Below, in pieces: positions 34,247 to 42,461 of a stretch of DNA of 64,000 nt. Source of the stretch: Sinomonas atrocyanea. GTDB taxonomy: Bacteria; Actinomycetota; Actinomycetes; Actinomycetales; Micrococcaceae. Below the pieces are notes generated by a model that saw only the letters and a list, made by a program, of their open reading frames with translations, was not told the DNA's origin and did not search any database. Position 1 is the stretch's first letter; the number at the start of each line of letters is the position of its first letter. The DNA is taken from NCBI RefSeq assembly GCF_030811715.1, contig NZ_JAUSRH010000005.1, positions 1 to 64,000 of the forward strand, in the 5' to 3' direction. A program made the translations under genes and the position numbers.

Positions 34247-35692
34247 ATGATGAGCGCACCCGCAGACACCGGGCGCCAGTATGCCGAGAACATCGGCGAC
34301 GAGCCGGGCCCCAAGGCTGCGCGGGCGGAGCTCACCGGGCGCCTGGCCTCGCACGTGGTGGACACGCGCTCGGCCGACGTCTCGCAGGAGGCCAGGGAGC
34401 GCGCCGTCCTACGCGTCCTGGACGCGGTGGGCTGTGCGCTCGCGGGGCACCGCGCGCCGAGGGCGGCGGAACTCGTGGCGCTCGCTGCGTCGTGGGGCGG
34501 CCGGCCGGACGCCCGCATCCCCGGCACCGATGTGAGGGTGCCCGCGCGCACCGCGGCGTGGGCAGGCAGCATCCTGACCCGCACGTTCGACTTCGAGCCC
34601 GTGAGCGCCGAGGGCCCCAACGGGCAGGAGGTCGCCGCGCACATCACCGGGACCACGGTCCCCGTGGCGCTCGCGGAGGCCGAGCGGCGCGGGGCGAGCG
34701 GCTCCGAACTGCTCGACGCGCTCGTGCTCGCAGACGATGTGACGGCACGGCTCGCCGTCGGCAGCGGCTTCGACGTCTACTCCGGCCAGGACAACACCGG
34801 CACCGTCAACGGCGTCGGGGCGACGGCCCTGGCCGCGCGCCTCGCCGGGCTCGACGCGCACGGGCTGGTAGACGCGTGGGGCATTGCGGTCCAGCAGCTC
34901 GGCGGTTCCGTGGCCCCGATCTTCGACCACGCGCCCGCGTTCCGGCTGCCGATGGCGTTCGCCGCGCAGGCGGGCGTGACCGCCGTCGAGCTCGCGGCTA
35001 TCGGGTACCGCGGAGAACAGGACCCGCTCGCGGGCCGCTTCGGCTTCCTCGACCGGTTCTGCGCGGAGGCGCGGGCCGATCACATGCTCGAGCGGCTCGG
35101 CGAGGTGTTCTGCGCCGACCGCGTCATCAAGCCGTGGAGTTCGTGTCGCGCGAGCCACCCCAGCCTCGACGCCGCGGCCCGGCTGCACGCCCGGGGCGTG
35201 CGCCTCGCCGACGCCGCCCGCATCCGCATCCACGTCACGCCGCGCACCGCGGCCGGGTTCGTGGGCGCTGGATGGGCCCCCGGGCGCACCCCCGAGGTCG
35301 ACGCCGCGTTCAGCCTCCGCTTCACGGCCGCGGCCGCGCTCGCACACGGCACCGTCCGGCCGGAGCACCTCCTCGCTGCCGCCGACCCCGCACTCGGCGC
35401 CGCCGCAGCCGCCGTCGAGATCGTCCCCTCGCTCAACCCAGGCGAGTACCTCACCGCCGAGGTCGAGGTCCTCACCCACAGCGGTGCGACGTTCCGCGAA
35501 CGCGTCGACGCACCGCTGGGGGACCGCCACCGCACACCGCTCACGCCGGCCCAGGTCGAGGAGAAGTTCCTCGCGAATGCCGAGTTCGCGGGCCTTCCCG
35601 CGGACCGTGCCCGCCGTGCTCTGAGCCTCGCCCTGGGCCTCGCCGACGCGCCAGGCGTCGGGCCGCTCCTCGACGCGATCACACTTCCGTGA
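34247..35692 (+). CDS. MmgE/PrpD-family protein
   Basis: 481 aa. The MmgE/PrpD fold is seen in LRVLDAVGCALAGHRAP, NGVGATALAARLAGLD, FRLPMAFAAQAGV and KPWSSCRASHPSLDAA. The family includes 2-methylcitrate dehydratase, cis-aconitate decarboxylase and iminodisuccinate epimerase. In this operon, between a hydroxylase and its reductase, it may isomerise or dehydrate a product; propionate genes are absent, so PrpD function is unlikely. Two tandem ATGs (34247 and 34250) follow AGGAG; the second has the better spacing. Confidence 0.82.
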   Translation: MMSAPADTGRQYAENIGDEPGPKAARAELTGRLASHVVDTRSADVSQEARERAVLRVLDAVGCALAGHRAPRAAELVALAASWGGRPDARIPGTDVRVPARTAAWAGSILTRTFDFEPVSAEGPNGQEVAAHITGTTVPVALAEAERRGASGSELLDALVLADDVTARLAVGSGFDVYSGQDNTGTVNGVGATALAARLAGLDAHGLVDAWGIAVQQLGGSVAPIFDHAPAFRLPMAFAAQAGVTAVELAAIGYRGEQDPLAGRFGFLDRFCAEARADHMLERLGEVFCADRVIKPWSSCRASHPSLDAAARLHARGVRLADAARIRIHVTPRTAAGFVGAGWAPGRTPEVDAAFSLRFTAAAALAHGTVRPEHLLAAADPALGAAAAAVEIVPSLNPGEYLTAEVEVLTHSGATFRERVDAPLGDRHRTPLTPAQVEEKFLANAEFAGLPADRARRALSLALGLADAPGVGPLLDAITLP

Positions 35693-35738
35693 CCCTGTTG
35701 CCCCACGAACCTATGAGTTCTGTCCAAAGGAGGACACC

Positions 35739-36887
35739 ATGACCGCCCAGCCCCTCGCCGCCGAAGGCCCCATCGTCGATCCCGTCGTGTTCCGCAATGT
35801 CGTCGGGCACTTCGCCTCCGGCGTCACGGTCATCACCACCGTCGTAGACGGCAAGCCGTACGGCACTACGGCCTCAGCCGTCTCGTCGCTCTCGATGGAC
35901 CCGCCCATGATGCTCGCGTGCCTCAACCGCTCGTCGTCGACCCACGACCGCGTGGTCGAGGCCGGGGTATTCGGCATCAACATCCTCGCCGAGGAGCAGG
36001 CGGCGCTCGCCTTCCAGTTCGGCCGCAAGGGCGGCGACAAGTTCGAGGGCGTGGGCTACACGATCTCCGAGAACGGAGTCCCACTGCTCGACGGCGCCCT
36101 CGCGACGATCGAGTGCCGGATTGCCGAGACCGCCACGGGCGGGACCCACACGGTGTTCCTCGGTCTCGTGGCCGAGGCCAGCGCCGCAGACCGGCAGCCG
36201 CTCGCCTACTACCGGGGCACAATGGGCCGCCTCGAGCGGGTCCTCGAGGTCAAGGCGTACGACGGCGTGCGCGACTGGGTGCTCAGGCGCCGCACCCCGC
36301 TCGGCTCCGTCCTGGACCCGGTGGCCATCGGCGAGGCGATCCGCTCCGAGCCCGAGCAGGTGCAGAACGCGCTCGTGAAGCTCACCGCCGAGGGGCTCGT
36401 GTCCCGCAACGACGAGGGCCTGCTCGAGCCGCAGCCCATCACCGCCCAGACGACCGACGCCGCCTACGATGGCCGCGCGACCATCGAGTCCGGCGTCATC
36501 GCCTCCCACCTGGGCCGGCTCACGGACGACGACGTCGCCGAGCTGCGCCGGATTGTCTCCGAGCTCGAGGCGCTGCGTGCCGAAGAGGCGGGTGACCTCG
36601 ATGTGTTCCTCGGCCTCAATGTCGCGTACCACGACCGGCTCGTGGCCGTGGCCGGCTCCGCGGCCCTCGTGGACGCCTTCCGCCGCCTCGGCATCGGGAC
36701 GGTGTGGCGACAGGCGCTCACGGCCGAGGAGTGGTCGCGCCAGCTCGAGACGGGCCATGTGCGCGACCTCACCGAGGCCCTGGCCGCCCGCGACGTCGAC
36801 GCCGCGCAGGAGGCCCTCGCCGCCCATACGGCGTTCGGCAAGAAGCTCGCGCGCGACGTCATCGCCCGGCACGGCGGCACCGTCTGA
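35739..36887 (+). CDS. Flavin reductase fused to a GntR/FCD-like regulatory half
   Basis: 382 aa. Residues about 12-172 are an HpaC-type flavin reductase (FRNVVGHFASGVTVITT, GTTASAVSSLSMDPPMMLAC, GINILAEEQ, YYRGTMGRLE). Residues about 175-240 look like a GntR-type winged helix (IGEAIRSEPEQVQNALVKLTAEGLV) and 243-375 like an FCD ligand-binding domain (ATIESGVIASHLGRL, DLDVFLGLNVAYHDRLVAVAG, ALAARDVDAAQEALAAHTAFG). It would reduce FAD for the HpaB-type enzyme upstream. In Acinetobacter the reductase of 4-hydroxyphenylacetate hydroxylase has a MarR-like C-terminal half that senses substrate; here an FCD domain may do the same, or also bind DNA. A strong terminator follows. Confidence 0.85.
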   Translation: MTAQPLAAEGPIVDPVVFRNVVGHFASGVTVITTVVDGKPYGTTASAVSSLSMDPPMMLACLNRSSSTHDRVVEAGVFGINILAEEQAALAFQFGRKGGDKFEGVGYTISENGVPLLDGALATIECRIAETATGGTHTVFLGLVAEASAADRQPLAYYRGTMGRLERVLEVKAYDGVRDWVLRRRTPLGSVLDPVAIGEAIRSEPEQVQNALVKLTAEGLVSRNDEGLLEPQPITAQTTDAAYDGRATIESGVIASHLGRLTDDDVAELRRIVSELEALRAEEAGDLDVFLGLNVAYHDRLVAVAGSAALVDAFRRLGIGTVWRQALTAEEWSRQLETGHVRDLTEALAARDVDAAQEALAAHTAFGKKLARDVIARHGGTV

Positions 36888-36904
36888 CCCAGCGGCTGAA
36901 GAGC

Positions 36905-36941
36905 AAAGGGGGCAGGACGCGACCAGCGCCCTGCCCCCTTT
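36905..36941. terminator. Terminator after the flavin reductase fusion
   Basis: Perfect 12-bp stem aaagggggcagg / cctgcccccttt with a 13-base loop, beginning 18 bp after the stop codon. Confidence 0.85.
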
Positions 36942-36961
36942 CGCGCCCCGGCGTTCCCCTC

Positions 36962-37407
36962 TCAGAACGTGATGACCGACCGCGCGATCGCGCCGGTCTC
37001 CTGCCGCGCGTAGGCATCATTGATCGCCTCCGAACGAGGTGACCGGCTCGCCGTCGCGCGTGAGACGGGCGGGGGCACCGGCCGGCGCCTGGCCACGCCG
37101 GGGTCGAGGCAGCGGAAGGGTGCCCCGCGCCGGCACTCGCGGCATACGCCGCAGAAGTCGCCTTCAGTGGCCGCGGTCGCCGACCGCGAGGTCCCACACT
37201 CCCCCGCCCACTTCGATGACCGTCCCGGCCATCTCGTGCCCGGCCACCATCGGCACCGGCCGCCCCCGGTCCACCGACGCGACGAGATAGTCGGAGGGGC
37301 ACAGGCCCGCGGCCGCGACTTCCACGAGCACCTCGTCGTGGAGCGGACGATGCCGTCGCGCAGGTGCACGAGCTGACCGGGGGCGGGGTAGGCACGCTCG
37401 GCGCCAA
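36962..37407 (-). pseudogene. Decayed zinc-dependent alcohol dehydrogenase
   Basis: Reading the minus strand in three frames recovers pieces of one medium-chain dehydrogenase: an N-terminal piece with DEVLVEVAAAGLCPSDYLVAS and MVAGHEMAGTVIEVG, a structural-zinc piece GDFCGVCRECRRGAPFRC in another frame, and the C-terminal piece INDAYARQETGAIARSVITF ending at the stop. The nucleotide-binding domain (about 200 residues) is missing and frameshifts separate the pieces. Not functional. It is bounded on both sides by strong terminators (36905-36941 and 37409-37436). Confidence 0.85.
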
Positions 37408-37408
37408 G

Positions 37409-37436
37409 AGGGGCCGGGTCTACCGACCCGGCCCCT
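37409..37436. terminator. Terminator of the SsuABC-type transporter operon
   Basis: Perfect 12-bp stem aggggccgggtc / gacccggcccct with a 4-base loop, 30 bp beyond the stop codon of the ATPase gene. Confidence 0.85.
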
Positions 37437-37466
37437 CCGCCCGCTCAGAAGCTTGCTGCCCGGCGC

Positions 37467-38303
37467 TCAGTCCTTGCGCAGCCGGTGCATGATGCGGGCA
37501 CGCGCCTCGGCGAATCGGGGGTCCGCCTTCGTCTCGAGCTGGTCGCGCTGGTCGCCGAACCCGGTCTCGATCACGTCCACGACCGTAGCGGGCTTGTTGG
37601 CGATGACCACGACCTTGTCCGCGAGGTAGAGGGCCTCGTCGATGTCGTGCGTGACGAGGAGGACCGTCACGCCGAGCTCCTGCTGGAGGTTCAGCACAAG
37701 GTCCTCGAGGTCGAACCGGGTCTGCGCATCCACAGAGGCGAACGGCTCGTCCATGAGCAGGACCTTCGCCTCGTACGCGAGCGCCCGAGCGATCGCGACG
37801 CGCTGCTGCATCCCGCCGGACATCTCCCACGGGAACTTGTGTCCCTGGCCCGCGAGGCCCACGGCCGTGAGGTTCTTCTCCGCGGCAGCGTTCCGCTCTG
37901 CCTTGCCCATGCCCTTGCCCTGGAGCGGGAAGGCGACGTTCTCGAGCGTCGTCATCCACGGCATGAGGGAGCGGCTGTAGTCCTGGAACACGACCGCGAG
38001 GTCGGGGTGGGGCCCGTCGATGACGTCACCGGAAACCGTGATAGTGCCCGACTGCGGGCGGAGGAGCCCGGAGAGACACCGCAGCAGGGTCGTCTTCCCG
38101 ACGCCGGACGGGCCCACGATCGAGACGAACTCGCCGGCGGCGATGTCCAGGTCGAGGTCGGCAAGGATCGGATTGAGCGAGGCGCCGACGCCGTAGCTCA
38201 TGCTGAGCCCGCGCACCGTCATCACGTCCCCGCCACGCGCGGGGGCGTGCTGCGCCGCCCCCTGGGCCGGGGCTGCCTGGACGGGCTGGTCCTGAATGGT
38301 CAT
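37467..38303 (-). CDS. ABC transporter ATPase, SsuB/TauB type
   Basis: 278 aa. Walker A GPSGVGKTT, Q-loop VFQDYSRSLMPWM, signature SGGMQQR, Walker B VLLMDEPFASVD and switch His THDIDEA are all intact. It energises uptake of a sulfonate/nitrate/aromatic-type anion. The start at 38303 follows AGGAG at 5-base spacing; an alternative ATG at 38357 overlaps the permease stop (ATGA) and would add 18 low-complexity residues. Last gene of a four-gene importer operon read toward the terminator at 37409. Confidence 0.88.
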   Translation of the reverse strand: MTIQDQPVQAAPAQGAAQHAPARGGDVMTVRGLSMSYGVGASLNPILADLDLDIAAGEFVSIVGPSGVGKTTLLRCLSGLLRPQSGTITVSGDVIDGPHPDLAVVFQDYSRSLMPWMTTLENVAFPLQGKGMGKAERNAAAEKNLTAVGLAGQGHKFPWEMSGGMQQRVAIARALAYEAKVLLMDEPFASVDAQTRFDLEDLVLNLQQELGVTVLLVTHDIDEALYLADKVVVIANKPATVVDVIETGFGDQRDQLETKADPRFAEARARIMHRLRKD

Positions 38304-38353
38304 GGGAACTCCTGCAGTGGCTTGAGACCGGGGTGAGGTGGACGGCGTCGTGC

Positions 38354-39190
38354 TCATTGGGCACCCGAGGCGTGGTACCAGCTCAGTACGCGGCGCTCGA
38401 TGAGGACGAACAGCATCGAGAGGATGTAGCCGACGATGCCGACGAGGAGCGCACCCGCCCAGGTCTCGGGCACCTGGAACGTGGCCGAGGAATTGAGGAT
38501 GTAGAAGCCGAGGCCCTCAGTTGAGGCGAACATCTCGGACACGACCATGACCGTGATCCCGATCGGCAGCGCCACGCGGATGCCGGCCATGATCTGCGGC
38601 AGCGCCGCCGGGAGCACGACCCTTCGGAAGTAGAGCCCGCGCGGGATCCGGTAGACCTGCGCGAACTTGCGCACGGTGGGCTCGACGCCGAGCACGCCGT
38701 CGATCGTGTTCAGCAGCACGGGCCACATGCACGCAAACGCGATGGTGCCCACCTTGGGCCCCTGCCCGATGCCGAACGTGCCGATGATGAGCGGCACGAG
38801 CGCGGCCTGCGGGATCGAGCGGAAGAAGTGGATGATCGGGTCCACGACGTCGCCCAGCCACTTCGCCTCCCCCAGCAGTATGCCGAGGGCGATCCCGACG
38901 ACGATTGCGATTGCGAGGCCGCCGAACAGGTTGCCCAGGGAGTAGGTCGCTCCCGCCGCGATCACACCGTTGCCGAGATCCCGTACGAGGGCTTCGAGGA
39001 TCGTCTGCAGCGGCGGGACGAAGAAGTTCGTGCTCCTGGCCGTCGCGAACCACCAGGCGGCCGCGACGACCACGATCAGCCACGCGCGCTGGACGATCGC
39101 CCCGGCCACGGTGGGCCGGGAGCGGCGGGCGCGGCGCGGCGTCGTGCGAGCGGGACGGGGACCGGCGGCGCGGAACGTGGTGCTAGTCAT
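38354..39190 (-). CDS. ABC transporter permease, SsuC/TauC type
   Basis: 278 aa, six helices. The BPD-type permease EAA loop is VRKFAQVYRIPRGLYFRRVVLPAALPQIMAGIRVAL. A basic Arg/Pro N-terminal tail precedes the first helix. It overlaps the end of the second permease gene by 8 bp and the alternative ATPase start by 4 bp, so the operon is translationally coupled. Together with the next gene it forms a heterodimeric channel, unlike the single-permease SsuC systems. Confidence 0.88.
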   Translation of the reverse strand: MTSTTFRAAGPRPARTTPRRARRSRPTVAGAIVQRAWLIVVVAAAWWFATARSTNFFVPPLQTILEALVRDLGNGVIAAGATYSLGNLFGGLAIAIVVGIALGILLGEAKWLGDVVDPIIHFFRSIPQAALVPLIIGTFGIGQGPKVGTIAFACMWPVLLNTIDGVLGVEPTVRKFAQVYRIPRGLYFRRVVLPAALPQIMAGIRVALPIGITVMVVSEMFASTEGLGFYILNSSATFQVPETWAGALLVGIVGYILSMLFVLIERRVLSWYHASGAQ

Positions 39191-39959
39191 CGATCTGCCT
39201 CTTCCAGGTCAGTGCGTGGCCCTCGACCTTCTGAAGGATGACCGCGAGGGTCCACCCGACGAAACCGGTGAACAGTAGGTACGCGAAGGCGAGGTCCCAG
39301 CTGGCGTTCTGCTGCATGAGGGTGATCTGGCGCCCGATGCCGGGGGCCTGGGAGATGACCTCGACACCCACGGCGACAAGGATGGAGATGGCCGAGGAGA
39401 TCCGAACACCCGTCGCGATGAACGGCAGCGCGCCCGGGAGGAGGACCCGGCGGAAACGGAGCAGCGGTGGGATGCGGAACACCGCGACGGTGTCCGCGAC
39501 GGCGGCCTCCTGACGCCGGGCACCGTAGATCGTCTGGATCAGGATCGGCCACAGCGCGCTGAGGGCGACCACCACGATCTCCATCCGGGTATTGGACCCG
39601 AGGAGCATGATGACAACGGGCATGAGGGCGAGCACGGGGAACGAACGGCCGAAGTCGATGAGGATCGCCGTGGAGCGGTCGAGGAAGCGCACCGATCCGA
39701 TGAGCAGACCCAGCACCACCCCCACCAGGGTGGCGATGACCCATCCGGCCAGGGCCGCGAGGAGCGTCCCTCCCAGTGCCTGCCAGAACGCGGGGCTCAC
39801 GACCGAGGCCGCGACGGCTGCGCAGACCGCGCCGACCGCGGGCACCATCGAGGGAAGGAGCCCAGCGGCGACCACCGCCTGCCACACCCCCAGCAGCAGA
39901 GCGACCGCGAGCATGCGCTGGCCGAGGAGCCGGAGGTCTCGGGAGCGGAGCAGTGTCAT
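39183..39959 (-). CDS. ABC transporter permease, SsuC/TauC type (second)
   Basis: 258 aa, six helices; EAA loop VADTVAVFRIPPLLRFRRVLLPGALPFIATGVRI. It is a paralogue of the neighbouring permease, with an 8-bp overlap. The ATG lies 6 bp downstream of the binding-protein stop codon. Two distinct permeases in one operon point to a NitT/TauT importer with asymmetric membrane domain. Confidence 0.87.
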   Translation of the reverse strand: MTLLRSRDLRLLGQRMLAVALLLGVWQAVVAAGLLPSMVPAVGAVCAAVAASVVSPAFWQALGGTLLAALAGWVIATLVGVVLGLLIGSVRFLDRSTAILIDFGRSFPVLALMPVVIMLLGSNTRMEIVVVALSALWPILIQTIYGARRQEAAVADTVAVFRIPPLLRFRRVLLPGALPFIATGVRISSAISILVAVGVEVISQAPGIGRQITLMQQNASWDLAFAYLLFTGFVGWTLAVILQKVEGHALTWKRQIDD

Positions 39960-39965
39960 CGGGTG

Positions 39966-40967
39966 CTACTTCCCCGCCGACGCCCGCTGCGGCGCCTGCT
40001 CCCACAGGATGTCCTTGACCGAGACCGCCTTCTGGAGGAGGCCGAAGTGCTTCATGGCGTCCACGCCGTCCTGGGCCTCCTTCACGTTGAACGTCACATC
40101 GGCCGGGACGAACGTCTTGGGCGCCTTGGAGATGTCCGCCTGGTTCACATCGGCGTAGACCTTGCGGACGTTGTCGAGATGGCTCGGGTCGCTGTAGTAG
40201 GCCACCGCCTCGGTCATGGCGTCGTCGAACTTCTTCGCCGTCGCGGCGTTCTGCGCAAGCCACTGCGTCGTCGACGTCCACACCGTCACCGGCATGTTCG
40301 CCTGGTACTCGCGCACGGGGTTCGAGATGCTCACGTAGCCGGCCGCAAGGATCTGGTGGTAGAAGCTGTCCGCGGCGACGACGGCGTCGACGGTCTTGCG
40401 CTCGAGGGCTGCCTGCATGCCCGCGTAGGGGACGGCGACCTCCTTGACGGTGTTCACGTCGACGCCCGCTCCCTCGAGGGCCTGCAGGACCGGGATGTCC
40501 CCGCCGGTCTTGACCCCGACGACTCCGATCGTCTTGCCCGCGAGGTCCTTGAGGCTCTTCACCGGTGAATCCTTGGCGACCAGGACCCCCGAGTTGTCGG
40601 ACTTTGCGTCGACCATGCCGTTGCCCCCGATGACCTTGACCGGGACACCCTTGGCGGCCGAGGTCGCGACGTTGATCCAGGAACCGATGCCGATGTTGAC
40701 GTCGCCGGAGACGACCTGGGCCAGGAGGGCAGCGGGATCGGCGCCGCGAACGATCTCGACATCGAGGCCGTGCTTGGCGAAGTAGCCCTGCTGCTGGGCG
40801 ATGTACGCGGTCTCGAATTGGATCGGGGCGACGGCCACCTTGATCTTCGCGGTCCCGCCCGGTGCAGCTGCCTGGCCGTCACCGCCACAGGCCGCGAGAC
40901 CGAAGGATGCCGTCGCGGCGACGGCGAGGGCTGCGGCGCCCCGGAGGAAAGAACGTCGAGTGGTCAT
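39966..40967 (-). CDS. ABC transporter substrate-binding lipoprotein, SsuA/NMT1 type
   Basis: 333 aa. Twin-arginine-like start MTTRRSFLRG, hydrophobic core and lipobox LAAC (Cys about residue 27) mark a lipoprotein. The body is a NMT1/THI5-like binding protein (APIQFETAYIAQQQGYFAKHGLDVEIV, KTIGVVGVKTGGDIPVLQALEGAGVD). It captures the ligand outside the membrane and hands it to the two permeases. The ATG follows AGGAG with 8-base spacing. The ligand is unknown; neighbouring monooxygenases suggest a sulfonate, taurine-like or aromatic compound. Confidence 0.88.
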   Translation of the reverse strand: MTTRRSFLRGAAALAVAATASFGLAACGGDGQAAAPGGTAKIKVAVAPIQFETAYIAQQQGYFAKHGLDVEIVRGADPAALLAQVVSGDVNIGIGSWINVATSAAKGVPVKVIGGNGMVDAKSDNSGVLVAKDSPVKSLKDLAGKTIGVVGVKTGGDIPVLQALEGAGVDVNTVKEVAVPYAGMQAALERKTVDAVVAADSFYHQILAAGYVSISNPVREYQANMPVTVWTSTTQWLAQNAATAKKFDDAMTEAVAYYSDPSHLDNVRKVYADVNQADISKAPKTFVPADVTFNVKEAQDGVDAMKHFGLLQKAVSVKDILWEQAPQRASAGK

Positions 40968-41052
40968 GAGTTGGTCTCCTGCGTGTTCCGGCGGCGGCGC
41001 CGCGAGGTGCTGGGCAACGGAAAAAGGCCCGAGTAGGAACTGGTGCATCTTC

Positions 41053-41070
41053 GGAATGAAAATGCATTCC
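41053..41070. promoter_or_regulatory. Inverted repeat upstream of the importer operon
   Basis: ggaatg-N6-cattcc about 86 bp before the binding-protein start, in an AT-richer stretch that should hold the operon promoter. Candidate operator. Confidence 0.4.
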
Positions 41071-41152
41071 TTTCAACGTAATGTAACCTTGCTCTTACCG
41101 TGTTGCAAGGGTCACAGTCGATGGGGCCGCAGCGGCCTCTAGGAGTGCGACC

Positions 41153-41592
41153 ATGACAATCGCCCACCAGCCAGCCCTTCCCCCGCTCCTAGCGGAGCCT
41201 CTCGGCCTGTTCATCGACGGCGGCTTCAAGGCCAGCACCGGTGGCGACTTCACCGTGGTGGACCCCTCAACCGGCGCCCACTGGCGACCACGACGCTCGC
41301 CTCGCCGGCCGACGTCGACCTCGCGGTGCCAGGGCATCGAGATGCTGCCTGGCCAGCGCGAACGACAGCGACTACGGGCTCAACTCGATCGTCTGGACCC
41401 GCGATCTGAGCCGGGCCCTCCTGTTCGCCGAGCGGGTCAGGGCCGGCAATGTCAGGGTCAACACTGCTTCCGGCATGGACCCCAACCTGCGCTTCGGGGG
41501 GATTCAAGCTGCCGGGCTGGGGCCGCGAGAACGGCCCGGAGGGCATCGAGGCGTACACCGAACTGAAGACAGTGACCGCCAGCCTCGCCTAG
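41153..41592 (+). pseudogene. Aldehyde dehydrogenase remnant with large internal deletion
   Basis: The first 40 codons give an aldehyde dehydrogenase N-terminus (GLFIDGGFKASTGGDFTVVDPSTGA). After a frameshift near 41280 the sequence jumps to the C-terminus (ASANDSDYGLNSIVWTRD, VRVNTASGMDPNLRFGG, then after another shift GWGRENGPEGIEAYTELKTVTASLA and a stop). About 350 codons containing the catalytic Cys and Glu are gone. Not functional. Confidence 0.9.
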
Positions 41593-42461
41593 GCACGGCG
41601 CGTCGGGGGCTGGAAGCCACCTCGATCTCGTCGAGGTCTTCCAGCACCCGGAGCTCTCCGTGGAAGTGCTCGGCCGCCCGCCTCCACGTCGCCGGCGACG
41701 CCCCCTGCGGGACCAGGTGGTGCAGCCCCAGCAAGCGCACCCCGGCCCGCTTGGCGAGCTGTCCGGCCTCCTCAGGGGTCGTGTGGGCGAGGCGGTGGTG
41801 GCGCATCGAGGCGGCCACGTGCTCCGGGGCCGCGCCTGCATGCATCGCCTCGACCGCGGCGAGGTCGATCGCCTCGTGGAAGAGGACGTCGGCGCCGCGG
41901 GCGAGGAGCTCAAGGTTGGCACTCGGGCCGGTGTCCCCGGAGACGACCACCGATCCGTAGCGAGATGCGACACGGAAGGCGAACGCCGGCGCCACGGGCG
42001 CGTGCTGGACAAGTGTCGCGGTCGCCGTGACCCTGGCGTCGCGGAAGACCTCGAACGGTTCCATCGGCGGGTGCGGGTTCTCGTCGGGGTCGTATCCTCG
42101 CCCCTCCGGGAGGGCGATGTCCTGGGCCCGCAGGAGCAGCTCGACCATCTCCGACGTCCCCTGAGTGGGGCCTGGAGCGGAACGCGAGGCCGCCCATGAC
42201 CATGACCGAGTTCAGATCGATGGTGTGGTCCGAGTGCATGTGGGTCAGGAAGATCCCCGCGAGGTCGGGGAAGCGCAGGCCGGCTTGGACGTACCGCTCG
42301 CCAACGCCTGAACCGCAGTCGATGAGATAGACGGAGCCGTCCACCACGACAGCCGCGGCGATGCCAGCGCGGCGCGCCCCTGGGCCGGCGGCGCGCCAGA
42401 GCGGGCCGCCCGCCGTGCCGAGCGCAATCGCCCGCATGCCGGCGCGCTCCCGCCCGGTCAC
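41504..42461 (-). pseudogene. MBL-fold hydrolase broken by deletion and frameshift
   Basis: The first part (to about 42180) carries the metal motif LTHMHSDHT and MVMGGLAFRSR; the second, in another frame, resumes at EMVELLLRAQDIALPEGRG and contains VVSGDTGPSANLELLARGADVLFHEA. About 50-60 codons expected between them are missing. The GTG start overlaps the stop of the FAD hydroxylase gene (GTGA), showing that it was once part of that operon. The C-terminal end runs into the antisense aldehyde dehydrogenase remnant, so its true stop is probably lost. Confidence 0.82.
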
